A DNA stretch of 64,000 nt, from contig NC_079880.1 in assembly GCF_029227915.1 (NCBI RefSeq), positions 498,001 to 562,000 of the forward strand, read 5' to 3'. Of the stretch, positions 13,031 through 28,600 are shown in pieces. Below the pieces are notes generated by a model, which saw nothing but the letters and a program-made list of their open reading frames with translations, ran no database searches and was not told the DNA's origin. The DNA is from Hydractinia symbiolongicarpus. Taxonomy: Eukaryota > Cnidaria > Hydrozoa > Anthoathecata > Hydractiniidae. Position 1 is the first letter of the stretch. Every line of letters begins with the position of its first letter. A program made the position numbers and the translations under genes.

Positions 13031-16000
13031 ATAAATAAGTCATTCTTTACTGTGGGACCAATCCTATCCGTTATCGCGCGTGGAAGAAATAGCGAAAGTT
13101 TCAAAAACTACATTTCATTGTCTTTCTAACAGTGTCAGTGCGTTTGAGTTACATCGGTTGGGTCACATATTCGTACCAACATGTATTTAGCGATATTTTT
13201 TGATATTACTAGGTTGTATCGCTTGTAACAATAAAACGATTAACTGTGGGACTTAATTGAACTGATTATGGACTGTGACCTTGAAAATGTTATAAGTGAG
13301 ACAAGCGGACTCAAAGAAATAACATTCTTTTTAATTTGACATGATTGCCGGAATTCAGCGATTACACCTGGCGCTGTCGTAGCGCTTCATTTAAAAATTT
13401 AGATAAATAAGTCATTCTTTACTGTGGGACCAATCCTATCCGTTATCGCGCGCTGAAGAAATAGCGACAGTTTCAAAAACTACATTTTATTGTCTTTCTA
13501 ACAGTGTCAGTCCGTTTGAGTTACAACGGCTGGGTCACATATTCGTACTAACATGTATTTAGCGATATTTTTTTGATATTACTAGGTTGCATCGCTCTTA
13601 ACAATGAAACGATTAACTGTGGGACTTAATTGAACTGATTATAGACTGTGACCTTGAAAATGTTATAAGTGAGACAAGCGGACTCAAAGAAATAACATTC
13701 TTTTTAATTTGACATGATTGCCGGAATTCAGCGATTACACCGTGCGCTGTGGTAGCGCTTCATTTAAAAATTAAGATAAAAAAGTAATTCTTTACTGTGG
13801 GACCAATCTTAGCCGTTATCGCGCGCTGAAGAATTAGAGACAGTTTCAAAAACTACATTTCATTGACTTTTTAATGGTGTCAGTCCGTTTGAGTTACAAC
13901 GGTTGGGTCACCTATTCGTACCAACATGTGTTTAGCGATATTTTTCTGATATTACTAGGTTGCATCGCTCTTAACAATGAAACGATTGACTGTGGGACTT
14001 AATTGAACAAACTTTGGACTATAACCTAATAAATGTGATAAATGAGAAAATTGGACTCCAAGAAATAACATTCTTCTTAATTTGACATGATTGCCGAAAC
14101 TCTGCGATTACACTGGGCGCTGTGGTGGCGCCTAATTTAAAATTTTAGATAAATAAGTCATTCTTTACTGTGGGACCAATCCTAGCCGTTATCACGCTCT
14201 GAAGAAATATCGACAGTTTCAAAAACAAAATTTCATTGACTTTCTAAGAGTATCAATCCGTTTGAGTTACAACGGCTGCGTCACATATTGGTACCAACAT
14301 GTATTTCGTGATATTTTTCCGGTACTACTAGCTGGTATGGCTTTTAACAGTGAAACGATTGACTGTGGGACTTAATTGAACAAACTTTGGACTGTGACCT
14401 AATAAATGTGATAAATAAGAAAATAGGACTCCAAGAAATAACATTCTTCCTAATTTGACATGATTGCCGAAACTCAGCAATTACACTGGGCGCTGTGGTA
14501 GCGCTTTAATTAAAAATTAAGATAAAAAAGTAATTATTTACTGTGGGACCAATCTTAGCCGTTATCGCGCGCTGAAGAATTAGAGACAGTTTCAAAAACT
14601 ACATTTCATTGACTTTTTAACGGTGTCAGTCCGTTTGAGTTACAACGGTTGGGTCACCTATTCGTACCAACATGTGTTTAGCGATATTTTTCTAATATTA
14701 CTAGGTTGCATCGCTCTTAACAATGAAACGATTGACTGTGGGACTTAATTGAACAAACTTTGGACTATAACCTAATAAATGTGATAAAAAAACAGAAAAT
14801 TGGACTCCAAGAAATAACATTCTTCTTAATTTGACATGATTGCCGAAACTCTGCGATTACACTGGGCGCTGTGGTGGCGCTTCATTTAAAAATTTAGATA
14901 AATAAGTCATTCTTTACTGTGGGACCAATCCTATCCGTTATCGCGCGTGGAAGAAATAGCGAAAGTTTCAAAAACTACATTTCATTGTCTTTCTAACAGT
15001 GTCAGTGCGTTTGAGTTACATCGGTTGGGTCACATATTCGTACCAACATGTATTTAGCGATATTTTTTGATATTACTAGGTTGTATCGCTTGTAACAATA
15101 AAACGATTAACTGTGGGACTTAATTGAACTGATTATGGACTGTGACCTTGAAAATGTTATAAGTGAGACAAGCGGACTCAAAGAAATAACATTCTTTTTA
15201 ATTTGACATGATTGCCGGAATTCAGCGATTACACCTGGCGCTGTGGTAGCGCTTCATTTAAAAATTTAGATAAATAAGTCATTCTTTACTGTGGGACCAA
15301 TCCTATCCGTTATCGCGCGCTGAAGAAATAGCGACAGTTTCAAAAACTACATTTTATTGTCTTTCTAACAGTGTCAGTCCGTTTGAGTTACAACGGCTGG
15401 GTCACATATTCGTACTAACATGTATTTAGCGATATTTTTTGATATTACTAGGTTGCATCGCTCTTAACAATGAAACGATTAACTGTGGGACTTAATTGAA
15501 CTGATTATAGACTGTGACCTTGAAAATGTTATAAGTGAGACAAGCGGACTCAAAGAAATAACATTCTTTTTAATTTGACATGATTGCCGGAATTCAGCGA
15601 TTACACCGTGCGCTGTGGTAGCGCTTCATTTAAAAATTAAGATAAAAAAGTAATTCTTTACTGTGGGACCAATCTTAGCCGTTATCGCGCGCTGAAGAAT
15701 TAGAGACAGTTTCAAAAACTACATTTCATTGACTTTTTAACGGTGTCAGTCCGTTTGAGTTACAACGGTTGGGTCACCTATTCGTACCAACATGTGTTTA
15801 GCGATATTTTTCTGATATTACTAGGTTGCATCGCTCTTAACAATGAAACGATTGACTGTGGGACTTAATTGAACAAACTTTGGACTATAACCTAATAAAT
15901 GTGATAAATGAGAAAATTGGACTCCAAGAAATAACATTCTTCTTAATTTGACATGATTGCCGAAACTCTGCGATTACACTGGGCGCTGTGGTGGCGCCTA

Positions 16001-19000
16001 ATTTAAAATTTTAGATAAATAAGTCATTCTTTACTGTGGGACCAATCCTATCCGTTATCGCGCGTGGAAGAAATAGCGAAAGTTTCAAAAACTACATTTC
16101 ATTGTCTTTCTAACAGTGTCAGTGCGTTTGAGTTACATCGGTTGGGTCACATATTCGTACCAACATGTATTTAGCGATATTTTTTGATATTACTAGGTTG
16201 TATCGCTTGTAACAATAAAACGATTAACTGTGGGACTTAATTGAACTGATTATGGACTGTGACCTTGAAAATGTTATAAGTGAGACAAGCGGACTCAAAG
16301 AAATAACATTCTTTTTAATTTGACATGATTGCCGGAATTCAGCGATTACACCTGGCGCTGTCGTAGCGCTTCATTTAAAAATTTAGATAAATAAGTCATT
16401 CTTTACTGTGGGACCAATCCTATCCGTTATCGCGCGCTGAAGAAATAGCGACAGTTTCAAAAACTACATTTTATTGTCTTTCTAACAGTGTCAGTCCGTT
16501 TGAGTTACAACGGCTGGGTCACATATTCGTACTAACATGTATTTAGCGATATTTTTTTGATATTACTAGGTTGCATCGCTCTTAACAATGAAACGATTAA
16601 CTGTGGGACTTAATTGAACTGATTATAGACTGTGACCTTGAAAATGTTATAAGTGAGACAAGCGGACTCAAAGAAATAACATTCTTTTTAATTTGACATG
16701 ATTGCCGGAATTCAGCGATTACACCGTGCGCTGTGGTAGCGCTTCATTTAAAAATTAAGATAAAAAAGTAATTCTTTACTGTGGGACCAATCTTAGCCGT
16801 TATCGCGCGCTGAAGAATTAGAGACAGTTTCAAAAACTACATTTCATTGACTTTTTAATGGTGTCAGTCCGTTTGAGTTACAACGGTTGGGTCACCTATT
16901 CGTACCAACATGTGTTTAGCGATATTTTTCTGATATTACTAGGTTGCATCGCTCTTAACAATGAAACGATTGACTGTGGGACTTAATTGAACAAACTTTG
17001 GACTATAACCTAATAAATGTGATAAATGAGAAAATTGGACTCCAAGAAATAACATTCTTCTTAATTTGACATGATTGCCGAAACTCTGCGATTACACTGG
17101 GCGCTGTGGTGGCGCCTAATTTAAAATTTTAGATAAATAAGTCATTCTTTACTGTGGGACCAATCCTAGCCGTTATCACGCTCTGAAGAAATATCGACAG
17201 TTTCAAAAACAAAATTTCATTGACTTTCTAAGAGTATCAATCCGTTTGAGTTACAACGGCTGCGTCACATATTGGTACCAACATGTATTTCGTGATATTT
17301 TTCCGGTACTACTAGCTGGTATGGCTTTTAACAGTGAAACGATTGACTGTGGGACTTAATTGAACAAACTTTGGACTGTGACCTAATAAATGTGATAAAT
17401 AAGAAAATAGGACTCCAAGAAATAACATTCTTCCTAATTTGACATGATTGCCGAAACTCAGCAATTACACTGGGCGCTGTGGTAGCGCTTTAATTAAAAA
17501 TTAAGATAAAAAAGTAATTATTTACTGTGGGACCAATCTTAGCCGTTATCGCGCGCTGAAGAATTAGAGACAGTTTCAAAAACTACATTTCATTGACTTT
17601 TTAACGGTGTCAGTCCGTTTGAGTTACAACGGTTGGGTCACCTATTCGTACCAACATGTGTTTAGCGATATTTTTCTAATATTACTAGGTTGCATCGCTC
17701 TTAACAATGAAACGATTGACTGTGGGACTTAATTGAACAAACTTTGGACTATAACCTAATAAATGTGATAAAAAAACAGAAAATTGGACTCCAAGAAATA
17801 ACATTCTTCTTAATTTGACATGATTGCCGAAACTCTGCGATTACACTGGGCGCTGTGGTGGCGCTTCATTTAAAAATTTAGATAAATAAGTCATTCTTTA
17901 CTGTGGGACCAATCCTATCCGTTATCGCGCGTGGAAGAAATAGCGAAAGTTTCAAAAACTACATTTCATTGTCTTTCTAACAGTGTCAGTGCGTTTGAGT
18001 TACATCGGTTGGGTCACATATTCGTACCAACATGTATTTAGCGATATTTTTTGATATTACTAGGTTGTATCGCTTGTAACAATAAAACGATTAACTGTGG
18101 GACTTAATTGAACTGATTATGGACTGTGACCTTGAAAATGTTATAAGTGAGACAAGCGGACTCAAAGAAATAACATTCTTTTTAATTTGACATGATTGCC
18201 GGAATTCAGCGATTACACCTGGCGCTGTGGTAGCGCTTCATTTAAAAATTTAGATAAATAAGTCATTCTTTACTGTGGGACCAATCCTATCCGTTATCGC
18301 GCGCTGAAGAAATAGCGACAGTTTCAAAAACTACATTTTATTGTCTTTCTAACAGTGTCAGTCCGTTTGAGTTACAACGGCTGGGTCACATATTCGTACT
18401 AACATGTATTTAGCGATATTTTTTGATATTACTAGGTTGCATCGCTCTTAACAATGAAACGATTAACTGTGGGACTTAATTGAACTGATTATAGACTGTG
18501 ACCTTGAAAATGTTATAAGTGAGACAAGCGGACTCAAAGAAATAACATTCTTTTTAATTTGACATGATTGCCGGAATTCAGCGATTACACCGTGCGCTGT
18601 GGTAGCGCTTCATTTAAAAATTAAGATAAAAAAGTAATTCTTTACTGTGGGACCAATCTTAGCCGTTATCGCGCGCTGAAGAATTAGAGACAGTTTCAAA
18701 AACTACATTTCATTGACTTTTTAACGGTGTCAGTCCGTTTGAGTTACAACGGTTGGGTCACCTATTCGTACCAACATGTGTTTAGCGATATTTTTCTGAT
18801 ATTACTAGGTTGCATCGCTCTTAACAATGAAACGATTGACTGTGGGACTTAATTGAACAAACTTTGGACTATAACCTAATAAATGTGATAAATGAGAAAA
18901 TTGGACTCCAAGAAATAACATTCTTCTTAATTTGACATGATTGCCGAAACTCTGCGATTACACTGGGCGCTGTGGTGGCGCCTAATTTAAAATTTTAGAT

Positions 19001-19360
19001 AAATAAGTCATTCTTTACTGTGGGACCAATCCTATCCGTTATCGCGCGTGGAAGAAATAGCGAAAGTTTCAAAAACTACATTTCATTGTCTTTCTAACAG
19101 TGTCAGTGCGTTTGAGTTACATCGGTTGGGTCACATATTCGTACCAACATGTATTTAGCGATATTTTTTGATATTACTAGGTTGTATCGCTTGTAACAAT
19201 AAAACGATTAACTGTGGGACTTAATTGAACTGATTATGGACTGTGACCTTGAAAATGTTATAAGTGAGACAAGCGGACTCAAAGAAATAACATTCTTTTT
19301 AATTTGACATGATTGCCGGAATTCAGCGATTACACCTGGCGCTGTGGTAGCGCTTCATTT
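13031..19360 (+). repeat. Higher-order repeat: octamer, 2984 bp, ~2.1 copies
   Basis: The rare segment CGTGGAAGAAATAGCGAAAG starts at 13079, 14946, 16063, 17930 and 19047, so 13079 to 16063, 14946 to 17930 and 16063 to 19047 are each exactly 2984 bp (eight monomers). Private variants confirm this: GCTGTCGTAG near 13374 and 16358, and TTTTTAATGGTG near 13868 and 16852. The left boundary is near 13031, where GCGCTTCATTTAAA versus GCGCCTAATTTAAA separates the copies. The third copy stops near 19360-19400. A more diverged, slightly shifted relative begins near 11.2 kb. Confidence 0.9.
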
Positions 19361-21029
19361 AAAAATTTAGATAAATAAGTCATTCTTTACTGTGGGACCA
19401 ATCCTAGCCGTTATCACGCTCTGAAGAAATATCGACAGTTTCAAAAACTAAATTTCATTGACTTTCTAAGAGTATCAATCCGTTTGAGTTACAACGGTTG
19501 CGTCACATATTGGTACCAACATGTATTTCGTGATATTTTTCCGGTACTACTAGCTGGTATGGCTTTTAACAGTGAAACGATTGATTGTGGGACTTAATTG
19601 AACTAACTTTGTACTGTGACCTGATAAATGAGATAAATGAGACAATTGGACTCCAAGAAATAACATTCTTCTTAATTTGACGGGATTTCCGGAACTCAGC
19701 GATTACACTGGGCGCCGTGGTAGCGCTTCATTTAAAAATTCAGATAAATAAGTCATTCTTTACTGTGGGACCAATCCTAGCCGTTATCACGCTCTGAAGA
19801 AATATCGACAGTTTCAAAAACTAAATTTCATTGACTTTCTAACAGTGTCAGTCCGTTTGAGTTACAACGGTTGGGTCACATATTCGTACTAACATGTATT
19901 TAGCGATATTTTTTTTGATATTGCTAGGTTGCATCGCTTTTAACAATGAAACGATTGACTGTGGGGCTTAATTGAACAAACTTTGGACTATAACCTAATA
20001 AATGTGATAAATGAGACAATTGGACTCCAAGAAATAACATTCTTCTTAATTTGACGGGATTTCCGGAACTCAGCGATTACACTGGGCGCCGTGGTAGCAC
20101 TTCATTTAAAAATTTAGATAAATAAGTCATTCTTTACTGTGGGACCAATCCTAGCCATTATCGCGCTCTGAAGAAATATCGACAGTTTCAAAAACTAAAT
20201 TTCATTTACTTTCTAACCGTGACAGTCCGTTTGAGTTACAACGGTTGGGTCAAATATTCGTACCAACAAGTATTTAGCGATATTTTTTCGGTACTACTAG
20301 GTTGTATGGCTTTCAACAGTGAAACGATTGACTGTGGGACTTAATTGAACTGTTTATGGACTGTGACCTTATAAATGTTAAAGTGAGACAATTGGACTCC
20401 AGGAAATAACATTCTTCCTAATTTGACATGATTGCCGAAACTCAGCAATTACATTGGGCGCTGTGGTAGCGCTTCAATTAAAAATTAAGATAAAAAAGTC
20501 ATTCTTTACTGTGGAACCAATCTTAGCCGTTATCGCGCGCTGAAGAATTAGAGACAGTTTCAAAAACTAAATTTCATTGACTTTCTAACAGTGTCAGTCC
20601 GTTTGAGTTACAACGGTTGGGTCACATATTCGTACTAACATGTATTTAGCGATATTTTTTTTGATATTGCTAGGTTGCATCGCTTTTAACAATGAAACGA
20701 TTGACTGTGGGGCTTAATTGAACAAACTTTGGACTATAACCTAATAAATGTGATAAATGAGACAATTGGACTCCAAGAAATAACATTCTTCTTAATTTGA
20801 CGGGATTTCCGGAACTCAGCGATTACACTGGGCGCCGTGGTAGCACTTCATTTAAAAATTTAGATAAATAAGTCATTCTTTACTGTGGGACCAATCCTAG
20901 CCATTATCGCGCTCTGAAGAAATATCGACAGTTTCAAAAACTAAATTTCATTTACTTTCTAACCGTGACAGTCCGTTTGAGTTACAACGGTTGGGTCAAA
21001 TATTCGTACCAACAAGTATTTAGCGATAT

Positions 21030-24000
21030 TTTTTCGGTACTACTAGGTTGTATGGCTTTCAACAGTGAAACGATTGACTGTGGGACTTAATTGAACTGTT
21101 TATGGACTGTGACCTTATAAATGTTAAAGTGAGACAATTGGACTCCAGGAAATAACATTCTTCCTAATTTGACATGATTGCCGAAACTCAGCAATTACAT
21201 TGGGCGCTGTGGTAGCGCTTCAATTAAAAATTAAGATAAAAAAGTCATTCTTTACTGTGGAACCAATCTTAGCCGTTATCGCGCGCTGAAGAATTAGAGA
21301 CAGTTTCAAAAACTACATTTCATTGACTTTTTAACGGTGTCAGTCCGTTTGAGTTACAACGGTTGGGTCACCTATTCGTACCAACATGTGCTTAGCGATA
21401 TTTTTCTGATAATACTAGGTTGCATCGCTTTTAACAATGAAACGACTGACTGTGGGACTTAATTGAACTAACTTTGGACTGTGACCTGATAAATGTGATA
21501 AATGAGACAATTGGACTCCAAGAAATAACATTCTTCTTAATTTGACAGGATTTCCGGAACTCAGCGATTACACTGGGCGCTGTGGTAGCGCTTCAATTAA
21601 AAATTAAGATAAAAAAGTCATTCCTTACTGTGGGACCAATCTTAGCCGTTATCGCGCGTTGAAGATTTGGAGACAGTTTCAAAAACTACATTTCATTGAC
21701 TTTTTAACGGTGTCAGTCCGTTTGAGTTACAACGGTTGGGTCACCTATTCGTACCAACATGTGTTTAGCGATATTTTTCTGATATTACTAGGTTGCTTCG
21801 CTTTTAACAATGAAACGATTGACTGTGGGACTTAATTGAACTAACTTTGGACTGTGACCTGATAAATGTGATAAATGAGACAATTGGACTACAAGAAATA
21901 ACATTCTTCTTAATTTGACGGGATTTCCGGAACTCAGCGATTACACTGGGCGCCGTGGTAGCGCTTCATTTAGAAATTTAGATAAATAAGTCATTCTTTA
22001 CTTTGGGACCAATCCTAGCCATTATCGCGCTCTAAAGAAATATCGACAGTTTCAAAAACTAAATTTCATTGACTTTCTAACCGTGTCAGTCCGTTTGAGT
22101 TACAACGGTTGGGTCACATATTCGTACCAACATGTATTTAGCGATATTTTTTGATATTACTAGGTTGTATCGCTTGTAATAATAAAACGATTGACTGTGG
22201 GACTTAATTGAACTGATTATGGACTGTGACCTTAAAAATGTTATAAGTGAGACAAGCGGACTCCAAGAAATGACATTCTTCTTAATTTGACGGGATTTCC
22301 GGAACTCAGCGATTACACTGGGCGGCGTGGTAGCACTTCATTTAAAAATTTAGATAAATAAGTCATTCTTTACTGTGGGACCAATCCTAGCCATTATCGC
22401 GCTCTGAAAAAATATCGACAGTTTCAAAAACTAAATTTCATTTACTTTCTAACCGTGACAGTCCGTTTGAGTTACAACGGTTGGGTCAAATATTCGTACC
22501 AACAAGTATTTAGCGATATTTTTTTTGATATTACTAAGTTGCATCGCTTTTAACAATGAAACGAATGACTGTGGGACTTAATTGAACTAACTTTGGACTT
22601 TGACATGATAAATGTGATAAATGAGACAGCTGGACTCCAAGAAATAACATTCTTCTTAATTTGACGGGATTTCCGGAACTCAGCGATTACACTGGGCGCC
22701 GTGGTAGCGCTTCATTTAAAAATTCAGATAAATAAGTCATTCTTTACTGTGGGACCAATTCTAGCCGTTATCACGCTCTGAAGAAATATCGACAGTTTCA
22801 AAAACTAAATTTCATTGACTTTCTAACAGTGTCAGTCCGTTTGAGTTACAACGGTTGGGTCACATATTCGTACTAACATGTATTTAGCGATATTTTTTTT
22901 GATATTGCTAGGTTGCATCGCTTTTAACAATGAAACGATTGACTGTGGGGCTTAATTGAACAAACTTTGGACTATAACCTAATAAATGTGATAAATGAGA
23001 CAATTGGACTCCAAGAAATAACATTCTTCTTAATTTGACGGGATTTCCGGAACTCAGCGATTACACTGGGCGCCGTGGTAGCGCTTCATTTAAAAATTTA
23101 GATAAATAAGTCATTTTTTACTGAGGGACCAATCCTATCTGTTATCGCGGGTGGAAGAAATAGCGACAGTCTCAAAAACTACATTTCATTGTCTTTCTAA
23201 CAGTGTCAGTCCGTTTGAGTTACATCGGTTGGGTCACATATTCGTACCAACATGTATTTAGCGATATTTTTTGATATTACTAGGTTGTATCGCTTGTAAC
23301 AATAAAACGATTGACTGTGGGACTTAATTGAACTGATTATGGACTGTGACCTTAAAAATGTTATAAGTGAGACAAGCGGACTCAAAGAAGTAACATTCTT
23401 TTTAATTTGACATGATTGCCGGAACTCAGCAATTACACCGGGCGCTGTGGTAGCGCTTCATTTAAGAATTTAGATAAATTAGTCATTCTTAACTGTGGGA
23501 CCAATCCTAGCCGTTATCGCGGGTGGAAGAAATAGCGACAGTTTCAGAAACTACATTTCATTGACGTTCTAAGAGTATCAATCCGTTTGAGTTACAACGG
23601 TTGAGTCAAATATTCGTACCAACATGTCTTTCGTGATATTGTTTCGGTACTACTAGGTTGTATGGCTTTCAACAGTGAAACGATTGACTGTGGGACTTAA
23701 TTGAACTGTTTATGGACTGTGACCTTATAAATGTTAAAGTGAGACAATTGGACTCCAGGAAATAACATTCTTCCTAATTTGACATGATTGCCGAAACTCA
23801 GCAATTACATTGGGCGCTGTGGTAGCGCTTCAATTAAAAATTAAGATAAAAAAGTCATTCTTTACTGTGGAACCAATCTTAGCCGTTATCGCGCGCTGAA
23901 GAATTAGAGACAGTTTCAAAAACTACATTTCATTGACTTTTTAACGGTGTCAGTCCGTTTGAGTTACAACGGTTGGGTCACCTATTCGTACCAACATGTG

Positions 24001-24870
24001 CTTAGCGATATTTTTCTGATAATACTAGGTTGCATCGCTTTTAACAATGAAACGACTGACTGTGGGACTTAATTGAACTAACTTTGGACTGTGACCTGAT
24101 AAATGTGATAAATGAGACAATTGGACTCCAAGAAATAACATTCTTCTTAATTTGACAGGATTTCCGGAACTCAGCGATTACACTGGGCGCTGTGGTAGCG
24201 CTTCAATTAAAAATTAAGATAAAAAAGTCATTCCTTACTGTGGGACCAATCTTAGCCGTTATCGCGCGTTGAAGATTTGGAGACAGTTTCAAAAACTACA
24301 TTTCATTGACTTTTTAACGGTGTCAGTCCGTTTGAGTTACAACGGTTGGGTCACCTATTCGTACCAACATGTGTTTAGCGATATTTTTCTGATATTACTA
24401 GGTTGCTTCGCTTTTAACAATGAAACGATTGACTGTGGGACTTAATTGAACTAACTTTGGACTGTGACCTGATAAATGTGATAAATGAGACAATTGGACT
24501 ACAAGAAATAACATTCTTCTTAATTTGACGGGATTTCCGGAACTCAGCGATTACACTGGGCGCCGTGGTAGCGCTTCATTTAGAAATTTAGATAAATAAG
24601 TCATTCTTTACTTTGGGACCAATCCTAGCCATTATCGCGCTCTAAAGAAATATCGACAGTTTCAAAAACTAAATTTCATTGACTTTCTAACCGTGTCAGT
24701 CCGTTTGAGTTACAACGGTTGGGTCACATATTCGTACCAACATGTATTTAGCGATATTTTTTGATATTACTAGGTTGTATCGCTTGTAACAATAAAACGA
24801 TTGACTGTGGGACTTAATTGAACTGATTATGGACTGTGACCTTAAAAATGTTATAAGTGAGACAAGCGGA
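21030..24870 (+). repeat. Higher-order repeat: heptamer offset, ~2610 bp
   Basis: The stretch 21030-22260 reappears at about 23640-24870. TACTAGGTTGTATGGCTTTC is at 21041 and 23651, and GAAGATTTGGAGACAG at 21661 and 24271, both 2610 bp apart (seven monomers). Identity ends near 22261, where CTCCAAGAAATGAC differs from CTCAAAGAAATAAC. A further overlapping duplication at an offset of 1490 bp (four monomers) links about 23351-23750 with 24841-25240. Confidence 0.82.
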
Positions 24871-25629
24871 CTCAAAGAAATAACATTCTTTTTAATTTGA
24901 CATGATTGCCGGAACTCAGCAATTACACCGGGCGCTGTGGTAGCGCTTCATTTAAGAATTTAGATAAATTAGTCATTCTTAACTGTGGGACCAATCCTAG
25001 CCGTTATCGCGGGTGGAAGAAATAGCGACAGTTTCAAAAACTACATTTCATTGACGTTCTAAGAGTATCAATCCGTTTGAGTTAAAACGGTTGAGTCAAA
25101 TATTCGTACCAACATGTCTTTCGTGATATTTTTTCGGTACTACTAGGTTGTATGGCTTTCAACAGTGAAACGATTGACTGTGGGACTTAATTGAACTGTT
25201 TATGGACTGTGACCTTATAAATGTTAAAGTGAGACAATTGGACTCCAGGAAATAACATTCTTCTTAATTTGACAGGATTTCCGGAACTCAGCGATTACAC
25301 TGGGCGCTGTGGTAGCGCTTCAATTAAAAATTAAGATAAAAAAGTCATTCCTTACTGTGGGACCAATCTTAGCCGTTATCGCGCGTTGAAGATTTGGAGA
25401 CAGTTTCAAAAACTACATTTCATTGACTTTTTAACGGTGTCAGTCCGTTTGAGTTACAACGGTTGGGTCATCTATTCGTACCAACATGTGTTTAGCGATA
25501 TTTTTCTGATATTACTAGGTTGCTTCGCTTTTAACAATGAAACGATTGACTGTGGGACTTAATTGAACTAACTTTGGACTGTGACCTGATAAATGTGATA
25601 AATGAGACAATTGGACTACAAGAAATAAC

Positions 25630-28600
25630 ATTCTTCTTAATTTGACGGGATTTCCGGAACTCAGCGATTACACTGGGCGCCGTGGTAGCGCTTCATTTAG
25701 AAATTTAGATAAATAAGTCATTCTTTACTTTGGGACCAATCCTAGCCATTATCGCGCTCTGAAGAAATATCGACAGTTTCAAAAACTAAATTTCATTGAC
25801 TTTCTAACCGTGTCAGTCCGTTTGAGTTACAACGGTTGGGTCACATATTCGTACCAACATGTATTTAGCGATATTTTTTGATATTACTAGGTTGTATCGC
25901 TTGTAACAATAAAACGATTGACTGTGGGACTTAATTGAACTGATTATGGACTGTGACCTTAAAAATGTTATAAGTGAGACAAGCGGACTCAAAGAAATAA
26001 CATTCTTTTTAATTTGACATGATTGCCGGAACTCAGCAATTACACCGGGCGCTGTGGTTGCGCTTCATTTAAGAATTTAGATAAATTAGTCATTCTTAAC
26101 TGTGGGACCAATCCTAGCCGTTATCGCGCGCTGAAGAAATAGCGACAGTTTCAAAAACTACATTTCCTTGACTTTCTAAGAGTATCAATCCGTTTGAGTT
26201 ACAACGGTTGAGTCAAATATTCGTACCAACATGTATTTCGTGATATTTTTTCGGTACTACTAGGTTGTATGGCTTTTAACAGTGAAACCATTGACTGTGG
26301 GACTTAATTGAACTGATTATGGACTGTGACCTTATAAATGTTAAAGTGAGACAATTGGACTCCAAGAAATAACATTCTTCCTAATTTGACATGATTGCCG
26401 AAACTCAGCAATTACATTGGGCTCTGTGGTAGCGCTTCAATTAAAAATTAAGATAAAAAAGTCATTCTTTACTGTGGGACCAATTTTAGCCGTTATCGCG
26501 CGCTGAAGAATTAGAGACAGTTTCAAGAACTACATTTCATTGAGTTTTTAACGGTGTCAGTCCGTTTGAGTTACAACGGTTGGGTCACCTATTCGTACCA
26601 ACATGTGCTTAGCGATATTTTTCTGATATTACTAGGTTGCATCGCTTTTAACAATGAAACGATTGACTGTGGGACTTAATTGAAATAACTTTGGACTGTG
26701 ACCTGATAAATGTGATAAATGAGACAATTGGGCTCCAAGAAATAACATTCTTCTTATTTTGACGGGATTTCCGGAACTCAGCTATTACACTGGGCGCTGT
26801 GGTAGCTTATCATTTAAAAATTTAGATAAATAAGTCATTCTTTACTGTGGGACCAATCCTAGCCGTTATCGCGCTCTGAAGAAATATCGACAGTTTCAAA
26901 AACTAAATTTCATTGACTTTCTAACCGTGTCAGTCCGTTTGAGTTACAACGGTTGGGTCACATATTCGTACCAACATGTATTTAGCGATATTTTTTTTGA
27001 TATTACAAAGTTGCATCGCTTTTAACAATGAAACGAATGACTGTGGGACTTAATTGAACTAACTTTGGACTGTGACCTGATAAATGTGATAAATGAGACA
27101 ACTGGACTCCAAGAAATAACATTCTTCTTAATTTGACCTGATTGCCGGAACTCAGCGATTACACTTGGCGCTGTGGTAGCGCTTCATTTAAGAATTTAGA
27201 TAAATACGTCATTCTTTACTGTAGGACCAATCCTATCCGTTATCACGCGCTGAAGAATTAGAGACAGTTTCAAAAACTACATTTCATTGACTTTTTAAAG
27301 GTGTCAGTCCGTTTGAGTTACAACGGTTGGGTCACCTATTCGTACCAACATGTGCTTAGCGATATTTTTCTAATATTACTAGGTTGCATCGCTTTTAACA
27401 ATGAAACGATTGACTGTGGGACTTAATTGAACTAACTTTGAACTGTGACCTGATAAATGTGATAAATGAGACAATTAGACTCCAAGAAATAGCATTCTTC
27501 TTAATTTGACGGGATTTCCGGAACTCAGCGATTACACTGGGCGCTGTGGTAGCGCATCATTTAAAAATTTAGATAAATAAGTCATTCTTTACTGTGGGAC
27601 CAATCCTAGCCGTTATCGCGCTCCGAAGAAATATCGACAGTTTCAAAAACTAAATTTCATTGACTTTCTAACCGTGTCAGTCCGTTTGAGTTACAACGGT
27701 TGGGTCACATATTCGTACCAACATGTATTTAGCGATATTTTTTTTGATATTACTAAGTTGCATCGCTTTTAACAATGAAACGAATGACTGTGGGACTTAA
27801 TTGAACTAACTTTGGACTGTGACCTGATAAATGTGATAACTGAGACAACTGGACTCCAAGAAATAACATTCTTCTTAATTTGACATGATTGCCGGAACTC
27901 AGCGATTACACTGGGCGCTGTGGTACCGCTTCATTTAAGAATTTAGATAAATAAGTCATTCCTTACTGTGGGACCAATCTTAGCCGTTATCGCGCGTTGA
28001 AGATTTGGAGACAGTTTCAAAAACTACATTTCATTGACTTTTTAACGGTGTCAGTCCGTTTGAGTTACAACGGTTGGGTCACATATTCGTACCAACATGT
28101 ATTTAGCGATATTTTTTGATATTACTAGGTTGTATCGCTTGTAACAATAAAACGATTGACTGTGGGACTTAATTGAACTGATTATGGACTGTGACCTTAA
28201 AAATGTTAGAAGTGAGACAAGCGGACTCAAAGAAATAACATTCTTTTTAATTTGACATGATTGCCGGAACTCAGCAATTACACCGGGCGCTGTGGTAGCG
28301 CTTCATTTAAAAATTTAGATAAATTAGTCATTCTTAACTGTGGGACCAATCCTAGCCGTTATCGCGGGTGGAAGAAATAGCGACAGTTTCAAAAACTACA
28401 TTTCATTGACGTTCTAAGAGTATCAATCCGTTTGAGTTACAACGGTTGAGTCAAATATTCGTACCAACATGTCTTTCGTGATATTTTTTCGGTACTACTA
28501 GGTTGTATGGCTTTCAACAGTGAAACGATTGACTGTGGGACTTAATTGAACTGTTTATGGACTGTGACCTTATAAATGTTAAAGTGAGACAATTGGACTC

